From the NCBI GenBank assembly GCA_015680905.1, contig CM027382.1, positions 25,145,501 to 25,209,500 on the forward strand: a DNA stretch of 64,000 nt. The letters are read 5' to 3'. Positions within the stretch are counted from its first letter, which is position 1; every line of letters begins with the position of its first letter. Below, piece by piece: positions 11,204 through 23,237 of the stretch. Under the pieces are notes generated by a model. That model was not told where the DNA came from, made no database searches, and saw only the letters and a program-made list of their open reading frames with translations. This DNA is from Coptis chinensis. Its lineage: Eukaryota; Streptophyta; Magnoliopsida; Ranunculales; Ranunculaceae. Made by a program: the position numbers and the translations under genes.

Positions 11204-12331
11204 TATTTCTAGTTGAGGGTTTCAGTTACTGTGTCCAAACACGAGGAGGAGATATTTATTTGGTTAACACTTGACAGTTACGTAGTTTATAACGTAAACG
11301 CCTATTTAACTTGAGGTTTTTAATTTTTTCACTCTTGCCAACCTCCACTGCTAATGCTCACTACTCAACTCAACCGCGACGACCAAACTCGCAGTTTCTA
11401 CTGCCTTACCGATCCAAACATGAAATAAAGTTTCTCCAAATATCAAGTTCCAGTGTCCTTTTCATACGACAAGATCTCATATGTTAGGTGGCTTCTTCTT
11501 CATGGATAGTTGCTAACTATTGGTGCTGAAAATCATCAAGTTAGTCTTTCGAAGAATGAGATCTATCTCCCACCGTTACTACACCAGATTGGTTAATAAA
11601 AGACATGTTAAAAGATGCGGATATTAGCACCGAATCTTTGGACCCGTAACCTGGGCCGTTTCTATTACAAAAGTCTCGTTTATTTATTTATTTTGTTTGA
11701 AATACTTCGAAAAATAAAAGCCCAAGCTAAACTAAGAAAAGCCCAAAATGAAATAAAAAGATTAAATCCACTCTTTTTTCTTTTTTCATTTCATCTTTTT
11801 TTTTCATTTCTCATAAAGATTAAAGCTAAAATCGAAAAAAGATTAAGGCGATTTCACTCTCTCTTTCGTTGTCAAAGGTGTTTTACTCAATAACATGATT
11901 TTTCATTCTCCTCAAATCTAATTAGAAACCTTAGCTTTCTCGTTATATTTTTCATTCTCCTCAAATCTAATTGAATCGAATTGTTAAATTCGTTGATTTT
12001 GTTGATTTTAATGATTGTTGAATAATTTTGATTTAGTTATCTTATTTAACTATAATTTTGATTTGAGAAATATTTGTTGAATAATATTGATTTTTTGAAT
12101 AATGTTGTATCATGCTTCTAAATATTGTAGTAAAGAAAATTTAACTATGAAATTTAAATATTGTTGTTGTCCTTTGGTATTATTTGTTTATAATTGCATT
12201 TATTATGTCCATTTATCTGTTAATTTGAGAGTGTCTGGTTTGTTTCATCTTTTGTATCCTCACTACAACACATCTTTTGTGTCCTCAATAGGCACGCAGG
12301 AATAAATCTCACAAACCAAAGCCATTTCTAT
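11204..12331. other. 5' flank or subterminal region of the CACTA element
   Basis: No protein domain is seen. TACTACACCAG at 11578 looks like a decayed CACTA-type end, and TTAGCACCGAATC (11623) and TTGGTGCTGAAAATC (11520) recall CACTA subterminal repeats. The exact terminus is unproven. A 21-base phrase around TTCATTCTCCTCAAATC occurs twice (near 11899 and 11949). The stretch 11890-12250 is AT-rich and could hold promoter and leader intron of the transposase gene. Confidence 0.35.
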
Positions 12332-15300
12332 GTGATAGGAATGGCTCTATTACCACCAAACAAAGATTGGATGTCAGCACCATTGAATAGATTAGGAAAA
12401 GAAACTTTGTGCTCTTGTCCATGTGCAAGGTGTCGTAATGTGAGTGGAAGGGTTGATCCGAAAATAGTGGATGACCATTTAATTCGTATTGGAATAGACC
12501 CATCCTATACGACATGGTATCTTCATGGGGAATCATTTGAAGAAGATGCAATCAATGTTGAAACTGTTGGTCCTTCCTCCCATAGCCAATATGAAGATGG
12601 CTATTCTCGAGACATTAATTTAGTTAATGAAGAGTTAAGATATGTTCATCTTGATGGTTTGGATGAGTCCATGGATGGGAGTACTTCAGATGAAGATCGA
12701 AATGTAGATGAGATGAGCTTGGATGACAATTCAAATTCTCATAATGAGTACCACTATCATCAAAATCCAAATGATATAGGGAAGGAAACGAAGTTTAACA
12801 ATTTATGGGAAGATGTGAAGAGGCCTATTTATTCATCTTGTAGGAACAATCAAACAAAGTTATCTGTAACAGTTGAGCTGGTTAACCTTAAGACGAAACA
12901 TCAGCTGTCAGACAACTATTTCACCAATCTATTGAACACTCTAAGAGGAACTCTCCTTGAAGATAATACCTTACCATTTAGTACATACGAAGCCAAAAAT
13001 TGATTAAGTCTTTAGGTATGGAGTATGAGACGATAGATGCTTGTCCAAATGATTGTATATTATATTGGAAAGATGATGAAAGTCTACAATGTTGTCCAAG
13101 ATGTGGTGTAAGTAGATGGAAGAATCAAAGAGGTGATGATCTCTTCGAGAAGAAAAAACCCGTACCAACAAAAGTATTGAGATACTTCCCCTTGATACCG
13201 AGGTTGCAAAGATTGTATAGGTAACCCTATTGTTTAAATACTTATAACACATTGCCATTTGGTTTTAACACGTGGCCAATTAAGATATTTATGTTTTCTT
13301 AGTGTTCCTTGGATTGCGGAGCAAATGACATGGCATTCGAGGGTGGTTGTCGATGAAAATAGAATGTGTCATCCAGTCGACTCTCTTAATTGGAGTACAA
13401 TTGATGCTAAGTATCCGGAGTTTTCTGTTGAACCTCGAAATGTCCGTCTAGGACTTGCAACGGATGGGTTTAATCCTTTTTTCTCATCAAAGCAATTCAT
13501 ATACTTGCTGGCCTGTTATGGTTGTTCCCTATAACTTACCTCCATCTCTTTGCATGAATAAGCAATTTGTTATGATGTCTATGTTGATACCCGGGAAGAG
13601 TAGTCCAGGGAAAAACATTGATGTCTACTTGCAGGCTTTGATTGCAGAGTTGAAAGAGTTGTGGTCCATGGGCACTCCATGTTATGATTCTTATACTCAA
13701 TCTACTTTTACCATGAAAGTAGTTTTATTATGGGCTATTCATGACTTTCCTACGAATGGCATGCTTTCTGGCTGTAGAATTGGTGGAACTTGTGGTTGTC
13801 ATGTTTGTGCCGAAAATACGTGTTCAATTAGATTGAAACATGGGTCTAAGACTGCATATATGGGTCACAGGAGATTTCTTCCTGAAGATCATCCTTTTAG
13901 GCGTCAAAAGAAATCGTTTGATGGAAAGGAAGAACTTGAGACTGCTCCATCCCGATTGACCGGTACTCAGGTGTTGAGCATAGTAGAAGGGTTTGAAACG
14001 GTGTATGGAAAGGGGGCACCAGATAATGGCCCTAGTGCGTGGACCAAATGCTCAATTCTAACTAAGTTGCCATATTGGGAGGCACGTAATGTTTTAACAA
14101 TATTTTGAATATGATTTATCATGTAACATTGTCATTTGAATGTTTGTATAATGCACAGGACTTGTGTGTCTTTCACAATTTGGATGTGATGCATGTAGAA
14201 AAGAATGTCGCAGAGAATCTCATTGCAACTATTATGGAATTGGACAAGAGTAAAGATGGGTTGAAAGCACGCCTAGATTTGAAAGAGATGAAAATTAAGC
14301 AACACTTGTGGCCCATAGAATCGGGAGATAAGTTACTATTACCAAAGGCTGAGTTTGCTCTATCCCGGGTTGAGAAAAAACACTTCTTAGAGACTTTGTC
14401 CACTTTGAAGGTACATATTGGATATAGCTCTAATTGGAAGCGACATGCAAGCAGGGTATATTTTGAATTGAAAAGACTGAAGTCACATGATTATCATATT
14501 TTGATGCAACAATTATTACCATTACTACTAATGCATGCTTTTAAAAAAACACAAGCCATTGCGTGTAGCTATTGGGCAATTGTCAACATTCTTTAAAATC
14601 CTTTTCTCCAAAGTAATTTACCGTGATGAGCTACGTATTGCAAAAGAAAGAGTACGTGGTCTAAGCATTGTGTGTCTTTGAGAAATATTTCCACCTTCGT
14701 TCTTTGTTATCATGATACACCTTGTTGTGCATTTGGCAGAAGAAGCAGAAATTTGTGGACCAGTTTGGAGTCGGTGGATGTTCATTTTTAGCGGTAAGTC
14801 TTTTGAGAAAAACATGTTTATTTTTGTTATTGATTATAAATAATATTTTGGTGGTGACATGTCTTAGGATGTTGAGATCTTATAAGAAGTACGTAAAGAA
14901 TCCGGCACACCCTAAAGGTTGTATTGTTAAACGTTATGTCATTGAAGAATCAATAATGTACTGCATGGAGCACATACCTAATGGCTCAAAGGGAAGCCAC
15001 AAGCGAGGCAAGGAGAGATATATTGATGACGATGGTGAATTTGTAAGCAAAAAACTATACATACACTAACTAATGTGCAATATGAACAAGTGCAAAAATG
15101 GGTGCTTTAATGGTCAAAAGTTGCGATTCCATGGAGAAAGTAGGTATAACTAGTCAAGGTTATCTTAATTTGTGACTACGTAACTAGGGAGGCATATATT
15201 TGACTTGTATTAGTTCTGTTTCCTATTTAGGAAATACCAAGCATATGTCAATGGATTCAAATCCAGCAATCGCAAACGTAAAGGCAACAGTCCGATGGGT

Positions 15301-15954
15301 TTTATTCCTTGGTTAAGGCAACAAGTAAAACATCTTCACACCGAATTCAACATTTAAACTTCAATTAATATTAGGTAGTTTTGTTCAATTAATAACATAT
15401 ATATATGTTAGGTTTTTTGACAGCTTGAAAACAGTGAGATGTCTGTCATCAAGAGACTTGCTGATGGTCTGCACTTTCAAGCAACATCTTATAATTCCTA
15501 TCAAGCAAGTGGATATGTGTTTTCTACTACTGAATGGGAAATTAACAAGACAACTCAGAATTCCGGAGTTAAAATGAATGCGATGACCAGTTTTCGCTCG
15601 AGTGCTAAAGATAGGAATCTTGTCGATGAAGAAGCTACCTATTATGGGGTCATAAGACAAATTCTCGAGTTGAACTACTTTGACTTCACTCAAACTGTAT
15701 TTTATTATGATTGGGTTCGAATTGAGGATAAAGCGAATGGATGTTACTTTGACCCTAATATTAATTTAGTTTTTGTGAATGTTAGCAAGTTCCGAAGAAG
15801 TTCAAAGTTTGAAGATGAGCTATTTATCCTAGCATCTCAGGCCTCTCAAGTATTTTATTGTAAAGATCCAACAAGGAGTGGCTGGAATGTGGTGTTAGAT
15901 GCTCCAAAGAGACTAACTAGAGATATGGATGCTTATGAAGACCTTGACTTTTGA
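12332..15954 (+). pseudogene. CACTA TNP2-type transposase gene (decayed, spliced)
   Basis: It would cut the CACTA ends and join them to new sites. The order is as in the family. A Transpos_assoc domain comes first (12360-12540; DWMSAPL, CPCARCRN, WYLHGE). The tnp2 domain follows (13000-14400; ACPNDCILYWKD, CPRCGVSRWK, MTWHS, LATDGFNPF, LDVMHVEKN). Then come DUF4218 (14400-15040; AEEAEICGPVW) and DUF4216 (15424-15951; YYGVIRQILELNYFDF, FILASQASQVFY). Visible GT-AG introns are 13221-13302, 14793-14867, about 15042-15230 and 15325-15423. Defects include a one-base loss near 12999, where AAAAATTG breaks the frame between EAK and LIK. Others are a frameshift between 13480 and 13510, a doubtful junction near 14095-14160, and stops at 14596-14690. 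The start at 12332 fits the domain start. The family match is clear, but activity is unlikely. Confidence 0.88.
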
Positions 15955-16048
15955 GTCTAGAGTGGCTAGAGAATTTTTACATACATCACATTTAGAAGAT
16001 GTTGGAGAAATAGGTGCAGATTGTGTACCAAAAAATTCTCGTATTTTG

Positions 16049-16078
<30 letters not shown>
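16049..16078. repeat. Poly-A run in the intergenic spacer of the CACTA genes
   Basis: About 30 A residues lie about 90 bases after the transposase stop. There is no target duplication, so it is not a retroposon tail. The rest of 15955-16269 holds nothing recognisable except a possible 3' UTR. Confidence 0.8.
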
Positions 16079-16080
<2 letters not shown>

Positions 16081-16269
16081 AGGCAATGATTGATACTTTG
16101 CTCTGGACACTTGAGCACTTGTTATTGTACACTTTTTATGCATGATTTATAAGATGTTGTGTCACTTTGTCTAGCATTACTTTGTCTAGTATAGTCATAA
16201 AGACATTTTAGACTTTGTTTCTCCATTGTACAATATTTGAGCCAATAATCTGTTTGCTTTTTTTAGGAT

Positions 16270-19108
16270 ATGGCAGACCAGGAGAACGCAAAGGTATATC
16301 TTAGTGATTAAAGGTGTGTAAGTTTCATTGAATATGCTATTTTCTAATGGTTTGTGTTCTATAAAGAGCTTAAGGAAAAAGTTAAAAAAAGGCCAAGAAG
16401 GGAAAGGCTGTGATGCATGATGTTATGCCTACAAATACTTCGAGGGTTAAGGTAATTAATTTCATGACTAAGGTGTATAACTTTCATTGCATTTTTTGTG
16501 TACTAATGATTTGTTTAAAAAGGCTAAGAAGGAAAAAGTTGTGATCCATGATGATAAGCCTACAAATACTTCAAGGGTTGAGGTAATTAATTTCATGACT
16601 AAGGTATATAACTTTCATTGCATTTTTTGTGTACTAATGATTTGTTTAAAAAGGCCAAGAAGGGAAAAGATGTGATGCATGATGATAAGCCTACAAATAC
16701 TTTGAGGGTTGAGGTAATTTCATGACTAAGGTGTATAACTTTCATTGCATTTTTTGTGTACTAATTATTTGTTTAAAAAGGCCAAGAAGGGAAAAGTTGT
16801 GATGCATGATGTTATGCCTACAATGGCAGAGGTAATGCCACTACTAAAGTCTAAAGGTATATAAATTTCATTGAAAATATCAATTTCTAATAGTTTGTAT
16901 TATTTTCAAGAGCTCAAAACAAGGGAAGAAAAGGATTAAGAAAGAAAAGGATTCCATACATGCTGCGTTAACTAGAGATACAAATGGAGGAGTATGTTTT
17001 GTTAATTCAAGAGCTGTTGGTGTTGATCTAGGTTAAAAAATGTTTTGTTTTGAACAGTTTACCTGCTACACTATATTAAGTGTTAAATATGCATTTCCTT
17101 GTTCTTATGCTCAATTTCAGGATCAAGTGCTAGGGTGAGTCATCAAAGGTCAATGCCTTTGTTTATATCGCGATTCTTTGAGAATCTTGCTGGTAATGAC
17201 TTTTGAGAAACAATGTAAGAAACAAACTAATATATTAAGTTAGTGCATGGATTTTTTGATACATGTTCCTGATTTCAGGCTCATCATCAAATGCGTCCCA
17301 AGGTTCTGAGCAACATGATGGAATCCCTTCTGGTAATACACTTTTGATTTATTATCTTTTGTACTTCTTTGTTTAGATATACAGTAGTAGTTCATAGTAT
17401 AACTAAAACTAAAACTAAACTAGGAATCAGAGTATAACTAAAACAAAAAGTAAAAGCATGCACTTTCATTTCCTTTGAGTTTTTACATTTTGTTTTAAAC
17501 CTCCATTTTATTTTATGGTTCATTAACTTAGTTTTTGTTGAATATAGGAAAGAATTTGACGTTGATGGACAACCAGTTGGAGATAATTCATGTAGCTATT
17601 CCAGTACACTAGGTGGAATTGCGAAAACTCATTGTCTAATTTTCTAAGAAAGTTTCACAAACGTTCCTGATCAAACTAAGAATGCAATTTGGAAGAGTAT
17701 CAAGGTTAGTGTTGAAAATACATCAAAATGAATTTATATTTATTTGTAAGTATATAACACTAACATTGATCTGACTTCATTCTTATACAGAAAGAATACC
17801 ATGTTTCCGATACATATAGGAAATATCAACTCAAGAAGGTTTGTAAGTCTTTCAGGGAGTACAAGCATCGCCTTAGAGTTAAACACTATGACAAGTACAA
17901 AAATGATGATGAAAGAAATAAAAGGAAATGTCCTAAAAGAGTAAAGCAAGAAGAGTGGGAGAGATTTGTAGACAATGAATCGAAACCTTTTAGGAAGCGA
18001 ATGTGGTTGATTGGCAAGAAATCAAGACAAGCAATAAAGTCTTTGAATACATCAGGAAGAAGAGGATCAGCAAGAACAATCCATGAGTTAGTATGTTATT
18101 TTATCTTAATGTATGAGAAATCAGAAAACAATAAGTTGGTTCTTATAGCTTTTCTTCTATTATTTGTTTTTTTAGAAAAAGATGAATCCTAGTGCTAAGT
18201 TCACCCGAACAGATTCTTACATAGCTATCCATACACGCAAAGATGGTTCTTTCATTGCTCCCAAGAGGATGGTGAGCTATTTAAATATTAAATTGGAACT
18301 AGTTATGACTTCATAGTTATTTACTTCTATTGACTTGACTGAATCATCACATATCCTCATTATTATATGTTTTGCTTTTGTGTGCATGTACAAATAATTC
18401 ATTTTGTTCTTTGTGTCATTGTAACAGGTTAGAATTAATGCTATAATTGAAGTTGATCCATCTAGCATTGACTTAGACTTGGATAATGATCCGGTTGCGC
18501 AAGTGTTTCGTCTCGATAAATATGGTCGGGTGCGTGGTATGAGTGTTGGTATCACGAAGACTTCTCTTGTATCATCAGCTCCTGCCAAAGAGTACCAACA
18601 ATGCACTATGGTTGAAGAGCAGGTTATGAGTCTAGAGAAACATATGATCAATCTCACCGAAATCTTGGTGGAAATGAAAGACCAACAAACAAATTCACAA
18701 AAGAGTGTTACTGCTAATGCAGCAACATCTAATGTAATCTAATTATATCACTTGAATTGCTTGAGCTGCTTTTTGCAATAAATTTATGCTTAGCTGCTCA
18801 ATTTGTTTTTCTTTGTTAATGTTTTATTTGTTTTGTAGGTAAGGGAACCAGCAACTACACAACCTTCACGAGGTATGCAACTGTGTGAAATGTTCAACAT
18901 GTATAGAGAACTGATTGCTAAGGGAAAAGCGACGAAGGGAAACATTTTTTATGATCCGAATATCGATTCCTCAATGGAGATGTACAATGTCCAAGTATCT
19001 CTCATCCTTGATCATAGTGAGCGACTATTTGGGTCCAAAAGGACATTTGGAGAGCTTCAACTGCCCACAATAGTGAAATGGCCAGCAATCTTTACTCGTT
19101 TTGTTTAG
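16270..19108 (+). pseudogene. CACTA second gene: Transposase_24 (Ptta/En/Spm, TNPA-like) protein
   Basis: TNPA-type proteins bind the subterminal repeats of CACTA elements and assist the transposase. The proposed first exon is 16270-16293 (MADQENAK, then GTATAT). A repeated-exon region, 16386-16835, is followed by small exons near 17120 and 17280. Main exons are 17548-17704 (VPDQTKNAIWKSIK), 17791-18090 (YHVSDTYRKYQLKK, WERFVDNESKPFRKR), 18176-18271 (YIAIHTRKDGSF), 18428-18733 and 18839-19108. All have GT-AG borders, and the last four join in phase. The region after 18580 (VEEQVMSLEKHMINLTEIL) looks coiled-coil. The C-terminus (FGELQLPTIVKWPA) is not a motif I know. A TAA at 17645-17647 is in frame with the flanking family match, so this copy is probably dead. 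Exon choice before 17500 is uncertain. Confidence 0.8.
16386..16835 (+). repeat. Tandem exon-plus-intron cassette (about 130 bp, 3.5 copies)
   Basis: Copies begin at 16386, 16517, 16648 and 16775, with unit lengths of 131, 131 and 127 bases. The last copy is partial. Each has a coding-like half (KKAKKGKVVMHD.KPTNTSRVEV) and an intron-like half, opening GGTAATTAATTTC or AGGTGTATAAC and closing TTTGTTTAAAAAG before the next GCCAAGAAGG. The array therefore multiplies a basic mini-exon together with its splice sites. Confidence 0.8.
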
Positions 19109-19379
19109 GTACGAATTTTAAGTTTTCTCGATTCCTGTTGGGTGTCCTGCTATATATGGTTGAGGGTTTTGAAACTTTTTAAGGTAATGAGGGGATCATT
19201 AGATGATAGGTATAGTTTTGTGACTTGGGTTTCTGTTCTTTCAACATGTTCAGTACTTGTTGATATTCGACACTAATGCAATTCGAAAGACATAAATACA
19301 CTAAACATTGCTTAAAATTTTCTGATAGATTAATCAAAAACTCTGATGGAAGTTAAACCGTATAATGGTATACTATAGG
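19109..19379. other. 3' flank of the CACTA second gene up to E3
   Basis: This is AT-rich sequence without a recognisable domain. It presumably holds the 3' UTR. The last five bases, ATAGG (19375-19379), are the E3 target copy. Confidence 0.5.
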
Positions 19380-21479
19380 TGATAAAACGCTCTTTACACA
19401 CGTTTATTTGTTTTCAGTTACTTATTTTCTTAAGTCCGAGGTCCACAGTCCACAGTCCAAAGTCCAAAGTCCAACGTCCGTGATAGTAAAATGACGTTTT
19501 AGTCAAGTTACCATACTCACGTGGATTGGTAGGATAGGTCGAGTAAGGGATCGCCCAAACCTAGTGGCTCGGATAGGTTCACAACTGCAATTACAACTTT
19601 TAGTGAGTAGGATTTTTAGGTTTCTTTTTAGTTGGTTTTAATTAAATTAACGGTAATGTAAATTACTACGGCGATTAAATGTAGGTAAACAAAATTAGAG
19701 AAACCGGGAGAGAGTTAATCATGCTCATGCGAGAATCATTTTTCAACAGTTTTTATTACCAAATCACTACATCTCTAGTTCGTCTCGTTTCGGAGACGAC
19801 ATCGAGTATTGATCCCTAGTGCATGCCCACATCTCTAGGTCGCATTTCACTAGCATAAGGAGTTTCAATAATACCTCATCTCTGGTATATTATTTCAACT
19901 CTTGGCTCCATTTCACATCAGCTGGACGAATTGGAGAGCTATCTGTCACCAGAGAGTCGCGCGAGAGACATTTTGGGTCGCGCGCGTGAGATCCCCGAGC
20001 ATCGCAATCCAACTTTTTGTCTCGATCATTTTGGGACCGGATGTTAATTCTATGCCTAATTCCTAAGTAGTGATTCTAGAATATTAACGAAGTCAATCCG
20101 ATTTTCACCGAGCAAAGATATAACCCTCCCCGAGGGGGGATTAGCTCATCATCATAGAAGGAATAATAAAACTTGTTGTATACATTAAGTAAATAAATGC
20201 AGACGTAAATTAAACTAGAAAAGAAATGATCGTTATTAAAGGGTAAAATAACTTACGAGATTTAATTGCTGAAATGGAAATGGTGGAATGTAAATCTTGA
20301 AGAAAAAAAAAAACTAAGCGTAGCTAAAGCATTAATATCTTTGAAGGGTCATAATGAAGGCCCCCCCTCATATATATAGGCTGGAGACTGGAGAATGATT
20401 TAATTGAGTTTTGGCTGTTTCTCCATTTGAGACATTCAAAACTTTGAATATCAAAGTTTTGTTTTCACGTGACTTCCTTTAAACCAAAGTTTTGTTTACG
20501 AAACAAAACTCATTTAATGTTTCGATCGCCATAGCTTTGTATTTGTCCCTTTGCTCAATTTCATTTCCATCTTGAACAGGTACGTGTCTTCTCTCATTGC
20601 AAGGTGGCATCAATTTGAAACCATTCTTTGCCACCTGCCTATGCTGACTCATCTTGCCTTCTGGGCCTGCAGAGTGTGTCCACTTAGTGTGTCCATTGGC
20701 GGCGCCGATTTTGGCGTTTTTACGACTTTTTGTCCTTGCGCAGAGTTCGTCGCCCGAGTTGCTATGGCAGCTTCACTAGCCAACGTCGGCATCTAGATTT
20801 ATCCGATTTGAGCTTCGGAAGTTTCCTCGCTTCTTTTATATGGGGGCTTATGACCGGTTTTGTTTTTCCTCGAAACTTCGGCTCTAGTCAGGCTTTGTTG
20901 GGCTTCACGGGGATTGAGTGGGAATTCCAAATATTCCCGTATTCATGTACTTGGCAGCTTCACTAGCCAACGTCGGCATCTAGATTTATCCGATTTGAGC
21001 TTCGGAAGTTTGTCGCTTCTTTATATGTGGATCCGTTCGCGACTTGGTTTTGTTCTTTTGGAAACTTCGGCTCTAGTCAGGCTTTGTTGGGCTTCACGGT
21101 GGTTGAGTAGGAAACTTCAAATATTCCCGTATTCTGATTTGGCAACTTCACTAGCCAACGCCGGCATCTAGATTTATCCGATTTGAGCCGGAAGTTTCCC
21201 CGCTTCTTTATATGTGGACCCGCCTCGCAGACCGGGTTTTGTTCTTCTTCCGAAACTTCGGCTCTAGGGGCTTTGTTGGGCTTCCGCGGTGGTTGAGTGG
21301 GAAACTTCAAAATATTCCGTGATTCCTCAGACTTCGATGCATGTTTTATCACTATATTTATTTTAATTGCGAAACCTTGCAAAAAGTACGAAAATATAAT
21401 TATTACATGATTATTAAACACATAATCGACCAAAATGCTATGTCTCGGGGTTTAATATTACAGTTGTGGGTGCTTATCA
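19380..21479 (-). repeat. 3' LTR of E3
   Basis: It is 2100 bases, from TGATAAGCACCCA (minus-strand start at 21479) to ...GAGCGTTTTATCA (19380). It contains three tandem copies of a roughly 187-bp unit (about 20767-21320). A minus-strand TATA-like run sits at about 20369-20380 (CCTATATATATGAGG). Palindromic CG-rich motifs lie at 19950-19995. Confidence 0.93.
20767..21320. repeat. Triplicated ~187-bp unit in E3 3' LTR
   Basis: Copies start near 20767, 20954 and 21139 with GGCAGCTTCACTAGCCAACG. Each runs through ACTTCGGCTCTAGTCAGGC to CAAATATTCCCGTATTC. The other E3 LTR has the same three copies, while E2 has one. Tandem units in U3 can act as enhancers, but this is inference. Confidence 0.9.
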
Positions 21480-21500
21480 CACCACCCCAAACAGCACTTT
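21480..21500 (-). promoter_or_regulatory. Polypurine tract before the E3 3' LTR
   Basis: On the plus strand CACCACCCCAAACAGC directly follows the LTR end. On the minus strand this is a purine tract abutting TGATAAG. The conserved GAGGACAAGC phrase lies just upstream (minus sense). Confidence 0.8.
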
Positions 21501-23007
21501 GCTTGTCCTCAAGCAAAGAAGAGACATTAAAACGATAAGTGATAAAAAATGTGTTGTCCTAAGCTAAATCTCATTTTCAGAGTGCGGTTGCATTGACAGT
21601 ATGCAACAAGGCCTCGAACCACTAGGAATTCCCTAGTGGACGAGTTATAGCCTCGTGAGAGTTTTCCAGAGAAGATACTCACAAACTTCATTTATACTAC
21701 AACAACTCAGTAACAAAGGTTTGTTTCCTTAATTAATCTCAGGTATCTAGACATCTCACTAGCCGGGGAAACAAGGATTTTATTCTTTCAAAATTCAAGT
21801 TAATATACATACAATAATTGAAACATCTACGTATGAGCATGCATGCAGTAATCTAATAATGAAATGTATGAGCAGGGCCGTTTCTGGATCCTTTGGATAG
21901 CATCCTTAATTAGGTTCTCACCGGTATGTGTCAAAACACAATTTCTCTCTTATTTTTCCACTGAAGCTTTGCTATCTCCAGTGTGCAGTGGGCACACGTT
22001 TCCTCACATACTCAATGACAGTTAGAGGAGCCGAGGTCGAGAAGTCACAACTACTACTTATTATCACACTATCCTATTCCTAATTGAGCTAGAGGTCTTT
22101 ATTAGGTGTTATGGGGCTTAGGTGGTAGTGTAGAAGAAAATGGAATAGAAAATCAAAAAATGATAAGTATGAGAGAATAAGGTCTTCGAGATATTTATAC
22201 TAGAGGATCCTTATTTTCTTTCCTGCTTCTAACATGGGTTTCCATACTTGGATTTTTCAAGCTTTTGTATTCCCTTTTGATTTGATTTTTTTTTTTTTTT
22301 TTTTAGGGGGAATTCTAACCTTGACATTTCTTTTGATTTTTGGAAACATATTTCTATTTCTTTTGATTCTGAAACAGGTAACTGATTTTGATTTGTGACA
22401 AGGTTTTTCTCTTCATTTTTCTCAGACTTCATCCTATTTCTCATACTCATCATCTAGGTAGGCTTATTTTTTGTGGTTACTAGATGGGTAATGATTTTTT
22501 TGGTGAAGTAGAAAGGATTAATGAAAGGTTCAATGGGCTTGACTAGCGTAAAATTTTTTTTTATAGGTGCTTAATTTTGGCTATATCGATCCAAAGAAGG
22601 CCTAAATTCTCGCCTAGGATTTGGGTAGTGATCAAGTAAGTAGGCGTGTGAACTTTCTCTATTCGGAAGAACTACTCCTCCGTGTTATTACTCATATATT
22701 ATACATTTTGAGGCTTTTGGTTAGATTCTTACAGGATATGAAAACTAAGTTGTCTAACCGTGGGTCCCAGAAACTTACTGCTGTGTACATTTAATGATAG
22801 TCAGTGCATGAATGTTCATGAAAAGATGTAAAAACTATTGCATATGTATTAAATTAAGTTTCTAAGAACAAGTCCTAATTTTGATGCTAGAGTGAGATTT
22901 CTAAATATTTTTCATCATAGAAAGAGAAACGAGAATTTGTCGCTAAATACGTTTATTTAGACATTAAGTAAACTATATACAACTATGCATGCCTAATTTT
23001 TGCAAAA
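21500..23007 (-). other. Non-coding 3' tail of E3
   Basis: This 1.5-kb block matches the tails of E1 (1-1060) and E5 (44640-46200). It carries T-rich tracts, such as 22286-22304, and no credible coding frame. Its conservation across elements with different LTR subfamilies suggests a shared untranslated module. Confidence 0.65.
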
Positions 23008-23048
23008 GGTTCTCACCACCCCCAAACAGTCGGACACTGTGTCCTCAA
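23008..23048 (-). promoter_or_regulatory. Second, internal polypurine-tract cassette of E3
   Basis: The plus strand reads CACCCCCAAACAG followed by TGTCCTCAAAG. On the minus strand that is CTTTGAGGACA, a short gap, then CTGTTTGGGGGTG. It is nearly the same cassette as at the 3' LTR but 1.5 kb inside, right after the end of the env-like region. Confidence 0.65.
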
Positions 23049-23237
23049 AGTGTTAAGAGGAGGGAAGAATATACCTGAGAGGCTTTGAGCAAAAATAAAG
23101 CTGACATCTTCCACAGAAATTTATTGTAACACACTATATATTATACATCATAAAAGTAGAAGCACACTGTTAGAGTAGCACATTATTAGGTTATTTATTT
23201 ATCTCACATCAAAACATAAAACAAATATGTACATGCA

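Larger units (their letters stand above)
11578..19379 (+). mobile_element. CACTA (En/Spm) DNA transposon, left part
   Basis: Two adjacent plus-strand genes define it, a TNP2-type transposase (12332-15954) and a Transposase_24/TNPA-type protein (16270-19108). This is the usual two-gene order of plant CACTA elements. The left limit is tentative (TACTACACCAG). On the right, E3 interrupts at 19380 with target copies ATAGG, and the same target resumes at 35078. No clear CACTA 3' terminus was found on either side, so the right end is unknown. Frameshifts and at least one stop in the genes suggest it is not autonomous. Confidence 0.75.

Noticed and set aside
12259-12275. CACTACAACACATC as the CACTA 5' terminus
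   Set aside because: It lies only about 70 bases before the transposase start, leaving no room for subterminal repeats and leader. It is kept only as a remote option next to TACTACACCAG at 11578.
16049-16078. Poly-A run as the tail of a processed pseudogene or SINE
   Set aside because: No target duplication or retroposon body is adjacent.
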